64,000 bases of DNA from CAVOAK01 sp963664465 (lineage in GTDB: Bacteria > Pseudomonadota > Alphaproteobacteria > UBA8366 > CAVOAK01): assembly GCA_963664465.2 (NCBI GenBank), contig CAXXSU010000011.1, positions 1 through 64,000 of the forward strand, written 5' to 3'. Below the pieces are notes generated by a model, which was given only the letters and a program-made list of their open reading frames with translations, searched no databases and was not told the DNA's origin. Below, one piece after another: positions 49,728-59,497 of this stretch (position 1 is the stretch's first letter; each line of letters opens with the position of its first letter). The position numbers were made by a program, and so were the translations under genes.

Positions 49728-50705
49728 CTAGCGCCAGCCGCGTTCCTTGAAGAGCTTTAGCGCGCCTTCGTGAAGCGGCGCATCACTGCGCTGCCGGGCC
49801 ATCGTCTCAGCGTCGAGTGCGGCAAACACGGGATGCTGCGCGCGCAAGGTGTCAAGATTTCCAAATACCGAGCGCACCATATAGTCGACGATCGCCGCTT
49901 CGATCCGCTCGTTCGTCACCAGGACCGCACGCAATCCGAAACTCTGTATCGCAGCAGGGCTGTTGGCGTAATAGCCGCTGGGAATGGTAATTGCCGAAAG
50001 ATCACTACGGCCCTTCAAGAGAACCTCGATCGCCCGTTGATCGACCGGCACGACTGCCGCGCCGCAGCGCGCCGCGATTTCTGCCACACGCGACGATGGA
50101 TGAGCAATAACCAGCGCAATCGCATCCACACGACCGTCGCACAAAGCCGACATCTGCTCTGTATCGGGCAACTCCAAAGCCTTGGCGAGGTCGGCGTGAT
50201 CGGTATTCTGGGCCTGCAACAACCAATCGGTCAGCAGGCGCTGGTAGGTGCCCGGCGGACCGACATTCACGCGCATATTGGCAAGCCCACCGGAACTGCG
50301 AATGCCGGAGGCCCGTGTCGCAAGAAGCGTCAGCGCTTCTCCATGCATCGAGAAAATCGTCCGCAGGTCCTCATCTGCGCCCTCCTCCCTGAATGGCCCA
50401 ATTCCCAACGCTGCCTGACGCACCCAATCCGATTGCACGATTGCGAAGTCAATTGCGCCGTTGCGCAATGCGCGGAGATTAGCAAAGGAGTCGGTGTTGC
50501 TTTCCACGAAGCATCGAGTCGCGGTGCTCTCTCGGTTGAACAATTCGCAGAGCGCCCCGGCCGCAGGAAAATAAATCCCCGACACCCGTCCACCACCGAT
50601 GATCGTGTAGTCGACGCCGAGGTTGGTGGACTCCTGTGCAGCAACATGCGTGAGGGTCCCGATGGACGCTACAAGGACGACGGCAACGTATCTTAGAAAG
50701 CTCAT
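49728..50705 (-). CDS. TAXI-family TRAP solute-binding protein
   Basis: Periplasmic binding protein of the TRAP-associated extracytoplasmic immunogenic (TAXI) type, 325 aa. Signal peptide MSFLRYVAVVLVASIGTLTHVAA, then the TAXI pattern: YTIIGGGRVSGIYFPAAGALCELFN, RNGAIDFAIVQSDW, FSMHGEALTLLA, MRVNVGPPGTYQRLLTDWLLQ, and DAIALVIAHPSSRVAE. Ligands of the family are glutamate-like or carboxylate compounds. The 4TM/12TM fused TRAP permease normally next door is absent, so either it lies elsewhere or the protein works with a sensor. Its ATG overlaps the stop of the BKACE gene by 4 nt, suggesting uptake and breakdown of one compound. Confidence 0.88.
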   Translation of the reverse strand: MSFLRYVAVVLVASIGTLTHVAAQESTNLGVDYTIIGGGRVSGIYFPAAGALCELFNRESTATRCFVESNTDSFANLRALRNGAIDFAIVQSDWVRQAALGIGPFREEGADEDLRTIFSMHGEALTLLATRASGIRSSGGLANMRVNVGPPGTYQRLLTDWLLQAQNTDHADLAKALELPDTEQMSALCDGRVDAIALVIAHPSSRVAEIAARCGAAVVPVDQRAIEVLLKGRSDLSAITIPSGYYANSPAAIQSFGLRAVLVTNERIEAAIVDYMVRSVFGNLDTLRAQHPVFAALDAETMARQRSDAPLHEGALKLFKERGWR

Positions 50706-51544
50706 TCCCGGCTCAGGAGCGACCGCGCCGCATCGGCGTCGGCGATCGGCCGGCCCATCAATTCAGCCCCCTCCCGCACCTGCGCGACGAGCGCCGCGTT
50801 GTTAGGCGCAACGCTGCCGTCGGCGAGGAGTATGTTGTTTTCGAAGCCGACCCTGCAATGTCCGTCGAGTGCAACCGCCGAGAGGGCGCACTGCGCTTCC
50901 TTTGCGCCAAATGCGCAAATCGACCATTCCAGCGGAACTCCGTCGCTCGCGTGAAGAAACGGCAACAGGTCGCGGGGCGAAGACTGCTGGTCCTTCGCAT
51001 AACGGCCGAGAACAAAGAGCACGAACGGGTGTTCATCCGGCACGATGCCTCGGGCGCGCAGAGCGAGAAACTGCTCGACCTCTTGCGCTGTAAACACGAT
51101 GTATTGCGGCATGATCCGTTCGGCAGCAACCCATGCCAGGAATTCCGCCACGACGTCTTCCTGAAATCCCGGCGGACAAAGTTCCCGCACCGCCAGCGAA
51201 ACCGCTTCCGGCCTCACCTCTCGCACCATTGCCATCTGCTCTCCAGCCTCATAGATGCCAACGGCTTCACTGGTGACCTGGATGATGATGCGGTCGCCGA
51301 GTTCCGACCGCACCGCAGCCATTGCCGCCTTATAGGCATCGGCATCGAGCGTGTGGCCCCCTTCAGGGTCGCGCACATGAAGATGGATCATGGCGGCGCC
51401 CCTCTCGACACAGGACGCTGCCTCGGCCGCGAGTTCTTTCGGTCCGATTGGCAGTGCGGCGTGATCCGCCTTTGTTTTTCTGGCGCCGTTGGGAGCCACG
51501 GCGATTACAAGAGGGGAGTTATGCGTTGAATTTGCGACGGTCAT
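50702..51544 (-). CDS. BKACE (3-keto-5-aminohexanoate cleavage) family enzyme
   Basis: TIM-barrel zinc enzyme, 280 aa. Beta-keto acid cleavage enzymes condense a beta-keto acid with acetyl-CoA to give acetoacetate and a new CoA ester. Signature residues: IAVAPNGARKTKADHAALP, the zinc-binding AMIHLHVRDPEGGHTLD, IIIQVTSEAVG, AVSLAVRELCPPG and the second metal pair near VGFENNILLADGS. Specificity in the family varies widely (lysine, carnitine, other beta-keto acids). Overlaps the TAXI binding-protein gene by 4 nt, so it likely acts on the imported ligand or its product. Confidence 0.88.
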   Translation of the reverse strand: MTVANSTHNSPLVIAVAPNGARKTKADHAALPIGPKELAAEAASCVERGAAMIHLHVRDPEGGHTLDADAYKAAMAAVRSELGDRIIIQVTSEAVGIYEAGEQMAMVREVRPEAVSLAVRELCPPGFQEDVVAEFLAWVAAERIMPQYIVFTAQEVEQFLALRARGIVPDEHPFVLFVLGRYAKDQQSSPRDLLPFLHASDGVPLEWSICAFGAKEAQCALSAVALDGHCRVGFENNILLADGSVAPNNAALVAQVREGAELMGRPIADADAARSLLSRE

Positions 51545-51605
51545 GAGGAACCGCCGCCTCCGACCCTATAGACCGACGCCGTCCGCATTGCCCGCAACGG
51601 GACTG

Positions 51606-52277
51606 TCAGTCGGCCCAACGTGCCTCGCCATTGGTCAGGGTCCAGACGACAATTTCCTTCAGCGCCTTGCCCAATCCATCGTCGAATGCCGAGATGATCG
51701 AAACCATCGAATTCTTTTTCGACTTGACCACATGCTCGAACGTCTGCGAGGCGATGATCGATCGCTGAGGCATCTTGATCAGCTTCGCGTTGATACGGAC
51801 GCGGACTGCCGGTGGTTTACCGTTGGCATCCGCAGTCTGTGCTGTCCCTGTCTTCGAACCACTAAACTCTGCTTGAAACTCTCGAACTTCGGTCTTCAGC
51901 AGATAGTCCGAGCGCAGACCAATCGACTCCCGCCCAACACCTACAATTCGGCCGCTATTCTCAAACGACTCGACCGGCAGCGTCTGCACCATGCGCGGGG
52001 CGATGTCGGTCCAGTTCGCCGCGCCGATATAGTTGAGCTCGATGGGGCTATGTCGAGCGGCAATTCGCGCCGTATTGAGGCCGGCCGCTGAAATCGGAAC
52101 CTCCACCAACAGCTGCCACTCGACGGTCGGCAGATTTTCGGGGAATGTGCTTTTTGGCGTCAACACATACAACCTCGAGGGTTCGCCGCTGCCCGGCAGC
52201 TCGACACAGGCCGCAAGGAGCGTCGACAGCACAGCCGCGCAAATTAGGCCACGGGCCCAGTTGCTTTTCCTGATCAT
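51606..52277 (-). CDS. ABC-type transport auxiliary lipoprotein (DUF330/PqiC-like)
   Basis: 223 aa with a lipoprotein signal (MIRKSNWARGLICAAVLSTLLAAC). The mature part starts PGSGEPSRLYVLTPKSTF, typical for auxiliary lipoproteins of MCE transporters, and continues with RHSPIELNYIGAANWTDIAPRMV, the hallmark of the family. It would sit in the outer membrane or periplasm and accept lipids from the MlaD-like protein. Last gene of the mlaEFD unit; its ATG overlaps the MlaD stop by 4 nt. Confidence 0.9.
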   Translation of the reverse strand: MIRKSNWARGLICAAVLSTLLAACVELPGSGEPSRLYVLTPKSTFPENLPTVEWQLLVEVPISAAGLNTARIAARHSPIELNYIGAANWTDIAPRMVQTLPVESFENSGRIVGVGRESIGLRSDYLLKTEVREFQAEFSGSKTGTAQTADANGKPPAVRVRINAKLIKMPQRSIIASQTFEHVVKSKKNSMVSIISAFDDGLGKALKEIVVWTLTNGEARWAD

Positions 52278-53356
52278 TTTACCTCCAGACCTTGCTGGGC
52301 GTTGCCGAACAAGAAACGGGCAGGATCGCGTTCTATCTCCGAAGAGATCCGCATCAGAGCAGCGACAAGCACGCGAGATTCAGCAAGCAATTGCGTGAAC
52401 TCGTACAAACCGGAGGCAGTGAAATCGGTGACCGCGCCCTGGTTCGCTTCAAGAATGAGCGCCAATTGCTCGGATGCCTGGCGCACGGCCGAAAGTGTCG
52501 ATTTCGCATCGCCGCCGATGCCTTGCAATTCTCCGTCGAGCGTCGAGAGCGTTTTGTCCAGGCTTCCGGTCAAGTTTTTGGCGTCCTCGCGAAGCTCTGA
52601 TGTGAGCAACCGTACGTCGTCCATCGTCGCCCGCGCTTCACCGGTGATGAGTTCGACATTGTCGGTCACGTCGCCGACCAGCCCGCGTAACTCGGTAACC
52701 GCGGCCCGCGCCTCCGCCGACGCGAGGCGAAGCTCACCGATGACTTTGACGCCATCGGAAATCATCTGGGCGACATCGCCGGAATTCTCAGCCAGCGTGC
52801 CGGTAAATGTTTTGATATGGTCGAGCGTATCCGCCACGTTCGCTTGGTTTTCCTTGCCAAGCAACACACTCGCCTGCTCCAGCAACACGATGAAGCGGTT
52901 GAGCATCTCGGGTGCTGCCTCGAAAACCTCTTGGAGTTGTGACGGCTTGGACTCGATGATCGGCCGCGATCGGCCAAGCCGCGGTCGAAGCATCGGCGCG
53001 TCTTGCGTGCCGCCTTCAATCTGCACGTAGGCGACACCAGTGATGCCCTGAAACTCCAGCGATGCGATCGCATCCTCTTTTATCGGTGTATCGGTGGGAA
53101 CTTCGATTGTGACACGCACGCGCTCCACATTCTCCGGATCGATTCGCATGTCCGAAACGACGCCGACCGGGATGCCTTGATAGCGCACGGGGTTCCCCGA
53201 CTTCAGTCCGGTAACCGAGCCCTCGAACAGTATGTCGTAATAGGAAAACTCCTCATCAAGCTTAACGCCCGCCAGCCAGACAACCATAACGACCAGGGCA
53301 ATGAGCGAAACCAGTACAAAGCCGCCGACTACGAGATAACTTGCGCGGGTTTCCAT
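52274..53356 (-). CDS. MlaD-like MCE-domain protein
   Basis: 360 aa. One N-terminal transmembrane helix (YLVVGGFVLVSLIALVVMVVWLAGV) followed by an MCE domain: FSYYDILFEGSVTGLKSGNPVRYQGIPVGVVSDM and IKEDAIASLEFQGITGVAYVQIEGG. The rest, to residue 350, is a long helical stretch that likely forms coiled coils (EARAAVTELRGLVGDVTDNV). It shuttles phospholipid between ABC core and lipoprotein. One MCE domain per protein, as in MlaD. Gap to the ATPase gene is 2 nt. Confidence 0.92.
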   Translation of the reverse strand: METRASYLVVGGFVLVSLIALVVMVVWLAGVKLDEEFSYYDILFEGSVTGLKSGNPVRYQGIPVGVVSDMRIDPENVERVRVTIEVPTDTPIKEDAIASLEFQGITGVAYVQIEGGTQDAPMLRPRLGRSRPIIESKPSQLQEVFEAAPEMLNRFIVLLEQASVLLGKENQANVADTLDHIKTFTGTLAENSGDVAQMISDGVKVIGELRLASAEARAAVTELRGLVGDVTDNVELITGEARATMDDVRLLTSELREDAKNLTGSLDKTLSTLDGELQGIGGDAKSTLSAVRQASEQLALILEANQGAVTDFTASGLYEFTQLLAESRVLVAALMRISSEIERDPARFLFGNAQQGLEVK

Positions 53357-53358
53357 TA

Positions 53359-54141
53359 TTACGCCGGTGCCGCTTCTTTACCGACGTCAAAGGCGGCACG
53401 TGCACGGGGCCCACGAAAATAGGATTGGATCCAGGGGTGCGGATCGTTCAAATGTTCCTCCAGGGTTGCGACATGGACCTTCTTGTCGACGAGGACCGCG
53501 ATTCGGTCGCAGATCGCTATCAACGTGTCAAGATCATGCGTCACCATGAACACCGATAAGCCCAGGCTTTGCTGCAAATCACGAATAAGCATATCGAAAG
53601 CCGCGGCGCCGATCGGATCGAGCCCGGCCGTCGGCTCGTCGAGAATGAGAATTTCCGGATCGAGAGCAAGGGCGCGCGCCAAACCAGCGCGTTTTCGCAT
53701 GCCGCCCGACAATTCCGAGGGTAACTTGGTCCCCGCATCTCGCGGCAGACCGACCATGCCAATCTTCATCGCCGCCAACTCGTTCATCAACGGTTGCGAC
53801 AGCCGCAGATGTTCGCGCAACGGAACTTCGATATTTTCCGCCACGGTCAACGAAGAGAACAGCGCTCCGTCCTGGAACAATACGCCGCAACGGATGGTCA
53901 TGGCCTCGCGGGCTTCGTCGCTCATCGTCAAAGCATCGGCGCCCAACACCTCGATCCGCTCTGCGGACGGGCGGATCAGGCCGAGAATCGTCCTCAAAAG
54001 GACTGATTTGCCGGTACCCGACCCGCCGACAACACCGAGGACCTCGCCACGGCGCACCTCAAGGTCGAGACCCTCGTGAACAACCTGCGAGCCAAACTGA
54101 GTACGAAGCCCGGCAACACGAATGACGATGTCCTCGGTCAT
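53359..54141 (-). CDS. MlaF-like ABC transporter ATPase
   Basis: 260 aa, ATPase of the lipid transporter. Walker A GGSGTGKS, signature LSGGMRKRAGLARALA, Walker B ILILDEP followed by TAGLDPI and the switch His in MVTHDLD. The GLDP form and LRTQFGSQVVHEGLDLEVRRGE N-terminus are typical for MCE-system ATPases. Lies between the permease gene (100 nt upstream) and mlaD (2 nt downstream). Confidence 0.93.
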   Translation of the reverse strand: MTEDIVIRVAGLRTQFGSQVVHEGLDLEVRRGEVLGVVGGSGTGKSVLLRTILGLIRPSAERIEVLGADALTMSDEAREAMTIRCGVLFQDGALFSSLTVAENIEVPLREHLRLSQPLMNELAAMKIGMVGLPRDAGTKLPSELSGGMRKRAGLARALALDPEILILDEPTAGLDPIGAAAFDMLIRDLQQSLGLSVFMVTHDLDTLIAICDRIAVLVDKKVHVATLEEHLNDPHPWIQSYFRGPRARAAFDVGKEAAPA

Positions 54142-54241
54142 GGCGCAAAGCTAAAGCAAAGTTGCGGCGAACACATGCCAGCAACCGCTATGCAGCTCTC
54201 GCATGACAAGGCACCTCCGGGCCAAGAACTGCCGCGGTCAC

Positions 54242-55396
54242 TCATATGCCGAGAACCGCAAAGACGATTGAGAACACGGCGTCAGCGACGATAACGAGAA
54301 AAATTGCCTCAACGACCGATTGGGTCGTCATACGCCCGACACTTTCAGCACTGCCCGAAACACGCAGACCCTCATAACAGCCAACCATGGCAATGAGGAA
54401 TGCGAAGACCGGAGCCTTGACCAGGCCGACAAGAAGGTTCTTGAGGGAAACGGCACCTTCGAGCTGGCGCAAGAACTGAACGACACTGAGGTCGAGCGAG
54501 AAAATCGACATCGCCGCACCGCCGAGAAGGCCTGACAGGTCGGCGATGAACGCGAGCAGCGGCAAGGTGATCATGAGCGCGTTTACGCGCGGCAGCACCA
54601 AGACCTCGACCGGGTCGAGGCCCAAGGTCTGCATCGCGTCGACCTCTTCATTGACCTTCATAGTGCCAATCTGCGCCGTGAAGGCGGAGCCCGATCGGCC
54701 GGCCACCATGATTGCGGTCAAGAGGACGCCGATCTCGCGCAACACCGAGATTGCTAAAAGGTCGACCGTAAAGATCTCGGCGCCAAATTGACGAAGCTGA
54801 TCTGCGCCCTGATAGGCCAGCACGACGCCAATAAGAAAGGACAAGAGTGCGACGATTGGAATCGCGTTGAGACCCGTCTGCTCGATCTGGTGGACGAGCG
54901 AGCCAAACCTGAGGCGGCGCGGATTGGCAAAAGCCTGCAGCAACTTGACGATCGTCATGCCAAAGAAGTTCAGCAATGCCGCACCTTCGCCCAGCGCATC
55001 GAAGACCGCTCTGCCGACCCGCTCAACCATCAAGACGAACGTGTTGACCGGTGGCAGTTCGACGTCATGCGGCTCACGCTCGGCCTCGACCACGAGCCGC
55101 ATTAAAGGCTGGTGAACGTCCGAAACACCTACATAGTCGACCTTTGCACCGCGAGCCTCAAACGCTGTGGCCGCGCGATAAAACAGCATCGCTCCCGAGG
55201 TATCGAGCCGCGAGACATCGCTCATATCGATCTGAACGCTTGCGACGCTGATCGACTCTTGTTCGCCCATCAGTTGATCGAGTTCGGCGACCGCGGCAAT
55301 AACCCAGACGCCACCGGCCCGCAAAATCAAACGGTCACCCTCGATCGCGCTCTCAAGCCAACCTGCCTGCTGCGGCCGCTCTACCTCAGCTACCAT
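54242..55396 (-). CDS. STAS-MlaE lipid transporter permease
   Basis: 384 aa. Residues 1-110 form an N-terminal STAS-like domain (GDRLILRAGGVWVIAAVAEL, IDMSDVSRLDTSGAMLFYRA), known from alphaproteobacterial MlaE proteins, where the E. coli system has a separate MlaB. The rest is the five-to-six-helix MlaE permease: NAIPIVALLSFLIGVVLAYQ, LREIGVLLTAIMVAGRSGSAF, VNEEVDAMQTLGLDPVEVLV and the C-terminal MVGCYEGLRVSGSAESVGR. Upstream gene of the mlaEFD-lipoprotein operon, which maintains outer-membrane lipid asymmetry. Divergent from apt. Confidence 0.93.
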   Translation of the reverse strand: MVAEVERPQQAGWLESAIEGDRLILRAGGVWVIAAVAELDQLMGEQESISVASVQIDMSDVSRLDTSGAMLFYRAATAFEARGAKVDYVGVSDVHQPLMRLVVEAEREPHDVELPPVNTFVLMVERVGRAVFDALGEGAALLNFFGMTIVKLLQAFANPRRLRFGSLVHQIEQTGLNAIPIVALLSFLIGVVLAYQGADQLRQFGAEIFTVDLLAISVLREIGVLLTAIMVAGRSGSAFTAQIGTMKVNEEVDAMQTLGLDPVEVLVLPRVNALMITLPLLAFIADLSGLLGGAAMSIFSLDLSVVQFLRQLEGAVSLKNLLVGLVKAPVFAFLIAMVGCYEGLRVSGSAESVGRMTTQSVVEAIFLVIVADAVFSIVFAVLGI

Positions 55397-55432
55397 AAAT
55401 TTAGCGTCCTCATGAAATCCGGCGCCTCGATA

Positions 55433-55462
55433 TTACAGTCGTCGGTATCGAAAATGTATAGC
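55433..55462 (+). promoter_or_regulatory. Candidate promoter of apt
   Basis: TTACAG (55433-55438), 18-nt spacer, TATAGC (55457-55462), about 90 nt before apt. Lies in the divergent intergenic region with the mla operon, for which I see no clear promoter. Confidence 0.4.
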
Positions 55463-55550
55463 GCACTTTGGTCGGGCGACCCGCGTTGCGGGCCTATGGT
55501 TGCCCAGTTAGAGTGCCGCCCACCCTCGGAGCAAGCGGACATTGCCGACA

Positions 55551-56066
55551 ATGGATTTGAAGGACCACATTGCGCACATCCCCGATTTCCCCAAACCGGG
55601 GATCCTGTTCTACGATATTTCGCCGATGTTGGCGCATGGTGCGGCCTGGCAGCACTGCATCGACAGCCTTGCGAATTGCGTGCGGCCGCACGCGCCCGAT
55701 GTTCTTATCGGCATCGAGTCCCGTGGCTTTCTCGTTGCCGCTCCGCTTGCGTTGGAGCTCGGGTGCGGCTTCATCATGGTGAGAAAGAACGGCAAGCTCC
55801 CGGGGTCGATTGTAGGGCACACCTATGAGCTGGAATACGGCACTGACACGATCGAGATTCAGTCGAGCGCGATCGAGCCGGGCCAACGGATCGTCGTCAT
55901 GGATGATCTTCTTGCCACGGGCGGGACCATGGCTGCGGCAATCGCGCTCGCACAAAAGGTTGGCGGCGACGTGCGTGCGGCCTGCTGCATTATTGAACTA
56001 ACTTTCCTCAAGGGGCGCGAGAAGTTGGCCGTGCCATTCGAGGCGCTGCTCGCCTATGAGGAATAA
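55551..56066 (+). CDS. apt: Adenine phosphoribosyltransferase
   Basis: Type I phosphoribosyltransferase of 171 aa from ATG 55551 (MDLKDHIAHIPDFPKPGILF), with a TTG nine bases upstream less likely. Converts adenine and PRPP to AMP. Landmarks: PKPGILFYDISPML, GIESRGFLVAAPLALEL, FIMVRKNGKLPG, and the PRPP loop VVMDDLLATGGTMAA. Followed after 5 nt by the TPR/glycosyltransferase gene, so the two may share a transcript. Confidence 0.96.
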   Translation: MDLKDHIAHIPDFPKPGILFYDISPMLAHGAAWQHCIDSLANCVRPHAPDVLIGIESRGFLVAAPLALELGCGFIMVRKNGKLPGSIVGHTYELEYGTDTIEIQSSAIEPGQRIVVMDDLLATGGTMAAAIALAQKVGGDVRAACCIIELTFLKGREKLAVPFEALLAYEE

Positions 56067-56071
56067 CAGCC

Positions 56072-58243
56072 ATGGATGCCTCGGCCGAGCTTAAGTCAGC
56101 ACTTGCATTGCATCGCGCAGGTGAACTGGATAAGGCAGCTGCGGGCTACCGCCGAATCATTGATGCTGCGCAGAATCTTGGCGAGAAAAACCAGACGGAA
56201 GTGACCGAAGCGACCCATCTGTTGGGCGTCCTAGCACTGCAGCAAGGCAATCCGGGCAAGGCAGTCGAACTTATCGGTCAGGCCATAAGCCGCAACGATC
56301 ACGATGCGCGATACCACAACAATTTAGGGAATGCACAGCTTGCACTTGGCAGAATCGAGGCAGCTCTTGCGAGCTTTTGGCGCGCGGGCGAACTCGATCC
56401 GGATCTGTTCGACGCGCATTTCAACCGCGCGACTGCCCTCCTGCAGACGCATCGGCCGTCCGAGGCCACCGATGTGTTCCGGCGGGCTTTGGAATTGCAG
56501 CCGAGGAATGCCGATGCGTGGTGTAATCTCGGTTCGGCGCTACGCGCGCAGCCGCAGCTTCTGGCGGCGCGCGAAGCATTCGAAGAAGCGGTTCGATGGC
56601 GGCCCGGATTTGCAGCGGCCCACGCCAACCTCGGTGCAGTCTGGCGCGAACTCGGCGATCTATCTCGAGCAGAAGCGTCACTTAGGGAGGCACTGCGCCA
56701 CGATTCCAAGCTAGGTGAAGCGCATATCAATCTTGGCGATTTGTTCGTTGAAGCACATGACTATGGCCGCGCCATTGCCGCCTACACTGAAACGCTGGAA
56801 CACAAGCCAGCCTTGGCGACCGCCCGTACCAAACTGATCGCAACGCGCCTCATGCTATGCGATTGGAGCAACCTCGATGCCTTGCGCAACCGATTCGAAA
56901 AACTCGATGCTGGTGCTCTCAGCGCATCGCTACCCGGCTCAAATGGGCCGTTTGCATCACTGATGTTGGGACTGCCCGCACATTCCCAACGCGACCTCGC
57001 GGATTGTTGGGCAGCGGAGATCGGACGGCGCACGGTTGCCTATCCACGCCGTGAATCGGCCGCGCTATCCGTACGCGATACTTTGCGCGTTGGCTACCTT
57101 TCCGATGACTTCCGAGACCACCCGGTCGGCCATATCATGCACGGCCTATTCGCTCTGCACGACCCTACCCAGGTTACGGTCCATGTTTATTCGACCGGCC
57201 ACGATGATGGCAGCGTCTACCGGCAATCGGCTGAGCGTGACAGCGACCAGTTCCGCGACATTGCTCAGGCTTCGCATGCTGAGGCCGCAGACCTCATCCG
57301 CACCGACGGCATCGACATCCTGGTCAATCTGCAGGGGCATACGGCAGGCGCACGCGGCGAGATTGTGGCCCAGCACCCCGCCCCCGTTCAGGTTTCTTGG
57401 CTTGGCTATCCGGCGACCATGGGCGGTTCGCTTATGGACTATCTGATCTGTGATCCCGTGGCCGCGCCACCGGAAAGCGACACGTGCTTCGCAGAAACGC
57501 TGGTCATGCTCCCACATTGCTACATACCTGCCTATGCCGACATCGAACCAAACTCGTCAGAGACAAGTAGGGACGATCAGGGCTTGCCCGATGGAGTGCC
57601 CGTATTCTGCTGTTTCAACGCATCCCATAAAATTGATCCGACGATCTTTGAGCGTTGGATGAAAATCTTGCTAAGGGTACCAAATGCGGTTCTTTGGTTG
57701 CGTGGCGGTCCAGCGGAAGCGGCATTGAAGGAAGCCGCGAAGCTCGCTGGCGTCGACGCTGGGCGTCTGGTGTTTACCCAAGGACGCATAGATAGGGCTG
57801 CGCACATTGCGCGGCACCGGCTTGCCGACTTATTTTTGGACACACATCATTACAGTGCACACGCAACGGCGCTCGATGCGCTGACCGCCGGCCTGTCGAT
57901 CTTAACGTGCCCTGGTCCCTCACTCGCCGGCCGTGCAACCGCGAGCATGCTGACGACCCTCGGTCTTGAAGATTTGATCGCCGCCAACTTGGAGACCTAT
58001 GAGGATAAAGCGGTCCAATTGGCAGCGGATCGATTTACCGGACTCAAGACCCGTCTCGCCGAAGCGAGTAGGACAAGTCACTTCCGATTTACCGGACTCA
58101 AGACCCGTCTCGCCGAAGCGAGTAGGACAAGTCACTTCCACGATCGCGAACAATTCGTTCAGCATCTGGAAGCGGCATTCAGAATGATGGCCGGACAAGC
58201 GCAAAGTGGCCAACCGCGAAGCCGAATCGAGGTTAGTCTCTAG
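56072..58243 (+). CDS. TPR-SPINDLY-type O-GlcNAc transferase-like protein
   Basis: 723 aa. The first 250 residues are TPR repeats (YHNNLGNAQLALGRIEAALA, WCNLGSALRAQPQLLAAREA). The C-terminal part is a GT41/SPINDLY-like domain: RVGYLSDDFRDHPVGHIMHGL with the conserved SxDFRxHPV, HDDGSVYRQSAE, IDILVNLQGHTAGARGEIVA, VSWLGYPATMGGSLMDYLICD, and the nucleotide-sugar site FNASHKIDPTIFERWMKIL with HHYSAHATALDALTAG. Transfers a sugar to protein Ser/Thr in relatives, including bacterial flagellin. Near the C-terminus an 18-residue block is present twice (tandem 54-bp DNA repeat), lengthening a helix region behind the catalytic part. Confidence 0.9.
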   Translation: MDASAELKSALALHRAGELDKAAAGYRRIIDAAQNLGEKNQTEVTEATHLLGVLALQQGNPGKAVELIGQAISRNDHDARYHNNLGNAQLALGRIEAALASFWRAGELDPDLFDAHFNRATALLQTHRPSEATDVFRRALELQPRNADAWCNLGSALRAQPQLLAAREAFEEAVRWRPGFAAAHANLGAVWRELGDLSRAEASLREALRHDSKLGEAHINLGDLFVEAHDYGRAIAAYTETLEHKPALATARTKLIATRLMLCDWSNLDALRNRFEKLDAGALSASLPGSNGPFASLMLGLPAHSQRDLADCWAAEIGRRTVAYPRRESAALSVRDTLRVGYLSDDFRDHPVGHIMHGLFALHDPTQVTVHVYSTGHDDGSVYRQSAERDSDQFRDIAQASHAEAADLIRTDGIDILVNLQGHTAGARGEIVAQHPAPVQVSWLGYPATMGGSLMDYLICDPVAAPPESDTCFAETLVMLPHCYIPAYADIEPNSSETSRDDQGLPDGVPVFCCFNASHKIDPTIFERWMKILLRVPNAVLWLRGGPAEAALKEAAKLAGVDAGRLVFTQGRIDRAAHIARHRLADLFLDTHHYSAHATALDALTAGLSILTCPGPSLAGRATASMLTTLGLEDLIAANLETYEDKAVQLAADRFTGLKTRLAEASRTSHFRFTGLKTRLAEASRTSHFHDREQFVQHLEAAFRMMAGQAQSGQPRSRIEVSL
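58031..58138. repeat. Perfect 54-bp tandem duplication in the TPR-SPINDLY gene
   Basis: Units at 58031-58084 and 58085-58138 are identical. Each encodes 18 residues beginning RFTGLKTRLAEASR, and the frame is kept. Looks like a recent slippage duplication. Confidence 0.97.
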
Positions 58244-59497
58244 CGCGCGGCAGCGCGCAAAATTCAGCGTTTACAGAAAATCGTTTTGTCTGCTGGACGT
58301 CACCGCTCCGTCAGTGCGGTCTGCCGCGCTTTCAGGATTGGCTTCATGATGTAGTCGAGAACCGTTCGCTTGCCGGTCAGAATATCGACCGTTGCCGTCA
58401 TGCCGGGAACGATCGGTTTGTCGGCGCCAAGATCGCTACGTTCAGTGCGGAGCCTAATGCGAAAGAAGCTCTCGCCTTGCTCGTCCTTGATGGTATCGGC
58501 GCTGATGTCGATCAGTGAGGCCTTGAGACCACCGTGAATTGCGAAATCATAGGCCGTGACTTTGACGATGGCCTCTAGGCCGGGATGTAGCTCAGCGCGA
58601 TCCGATGGGCGAATCTGCGCCTCGACCAGGAGCTTATCTTCCAACGGAACGATTTCGACCAAGTCTTGTCCTGGCTGAACGACGCCGCCGATGGTGTTGA
58701 CCAGCAGTTTGTTGACGGTGCCGCGGACTGGCGAGCGAATATCTGTCCGCGTAACGCGATCTGCCTCCGCTCTTAACTTCTCCACGACGCCCGACAGCTC
58801 CGCGCGCGTCTCGCCCAGCTTTTGCTGCACCTCTGCTCTGAACGATGACCGCTTCTCCTCGATACGCCGTTCAGCTTCACGGACCGAAGATTCAATCCGC
58901 GGATTGGTAATCTTGATGCCTGCGATCTGGGTCGCAAATTCCTGAATTTCCTGTCTGATACGAATCAGATCGAGACGTGGAATAACGTTCTGTTCGACAA
59001 GCGGAGCGACGAGATCATGTTCTTCTTGCTTCAGTTCTCGCGCCCGCTCAAGCTCAGCCAACCGGCCCGTGCTCTCATTGAGTTCGAGCCTTTTCTGCGC
59101 CGCCTGATCGCGCAAGATTTCGATCTGCTGTTCCAGTTGCGATTGGCGTACGCCAAATAACTGTCGCTCATCTTGTACGACTTCGGGCGCGTTCGCAGCC
59201 ACTTCGTCGGGAAAGTTGATCACGATCGTGCCGTCGAATTCAGCTTGCAGACGGGCCAATACGCCCAACAGTTTGTACTGCTTGAGACGCGTTTCACGCG
59301 CCTCGGTCTCGGCGAAGGTGTTCTCCATGCGAACGATAACCTGGTCCTTCTCTACGATATCGCCTTCCGCCACGCGGATTTCTGAGACAATGCCGCCTTC
59401 CAAGTGTTGCACTATCTGTATTTGGCTCGAAGGAATAATCCTTCCTTCGCCGCGCGTGACCTGATCGAGTTCCGCGCCGTTGGCCCAATAGAAGAAA

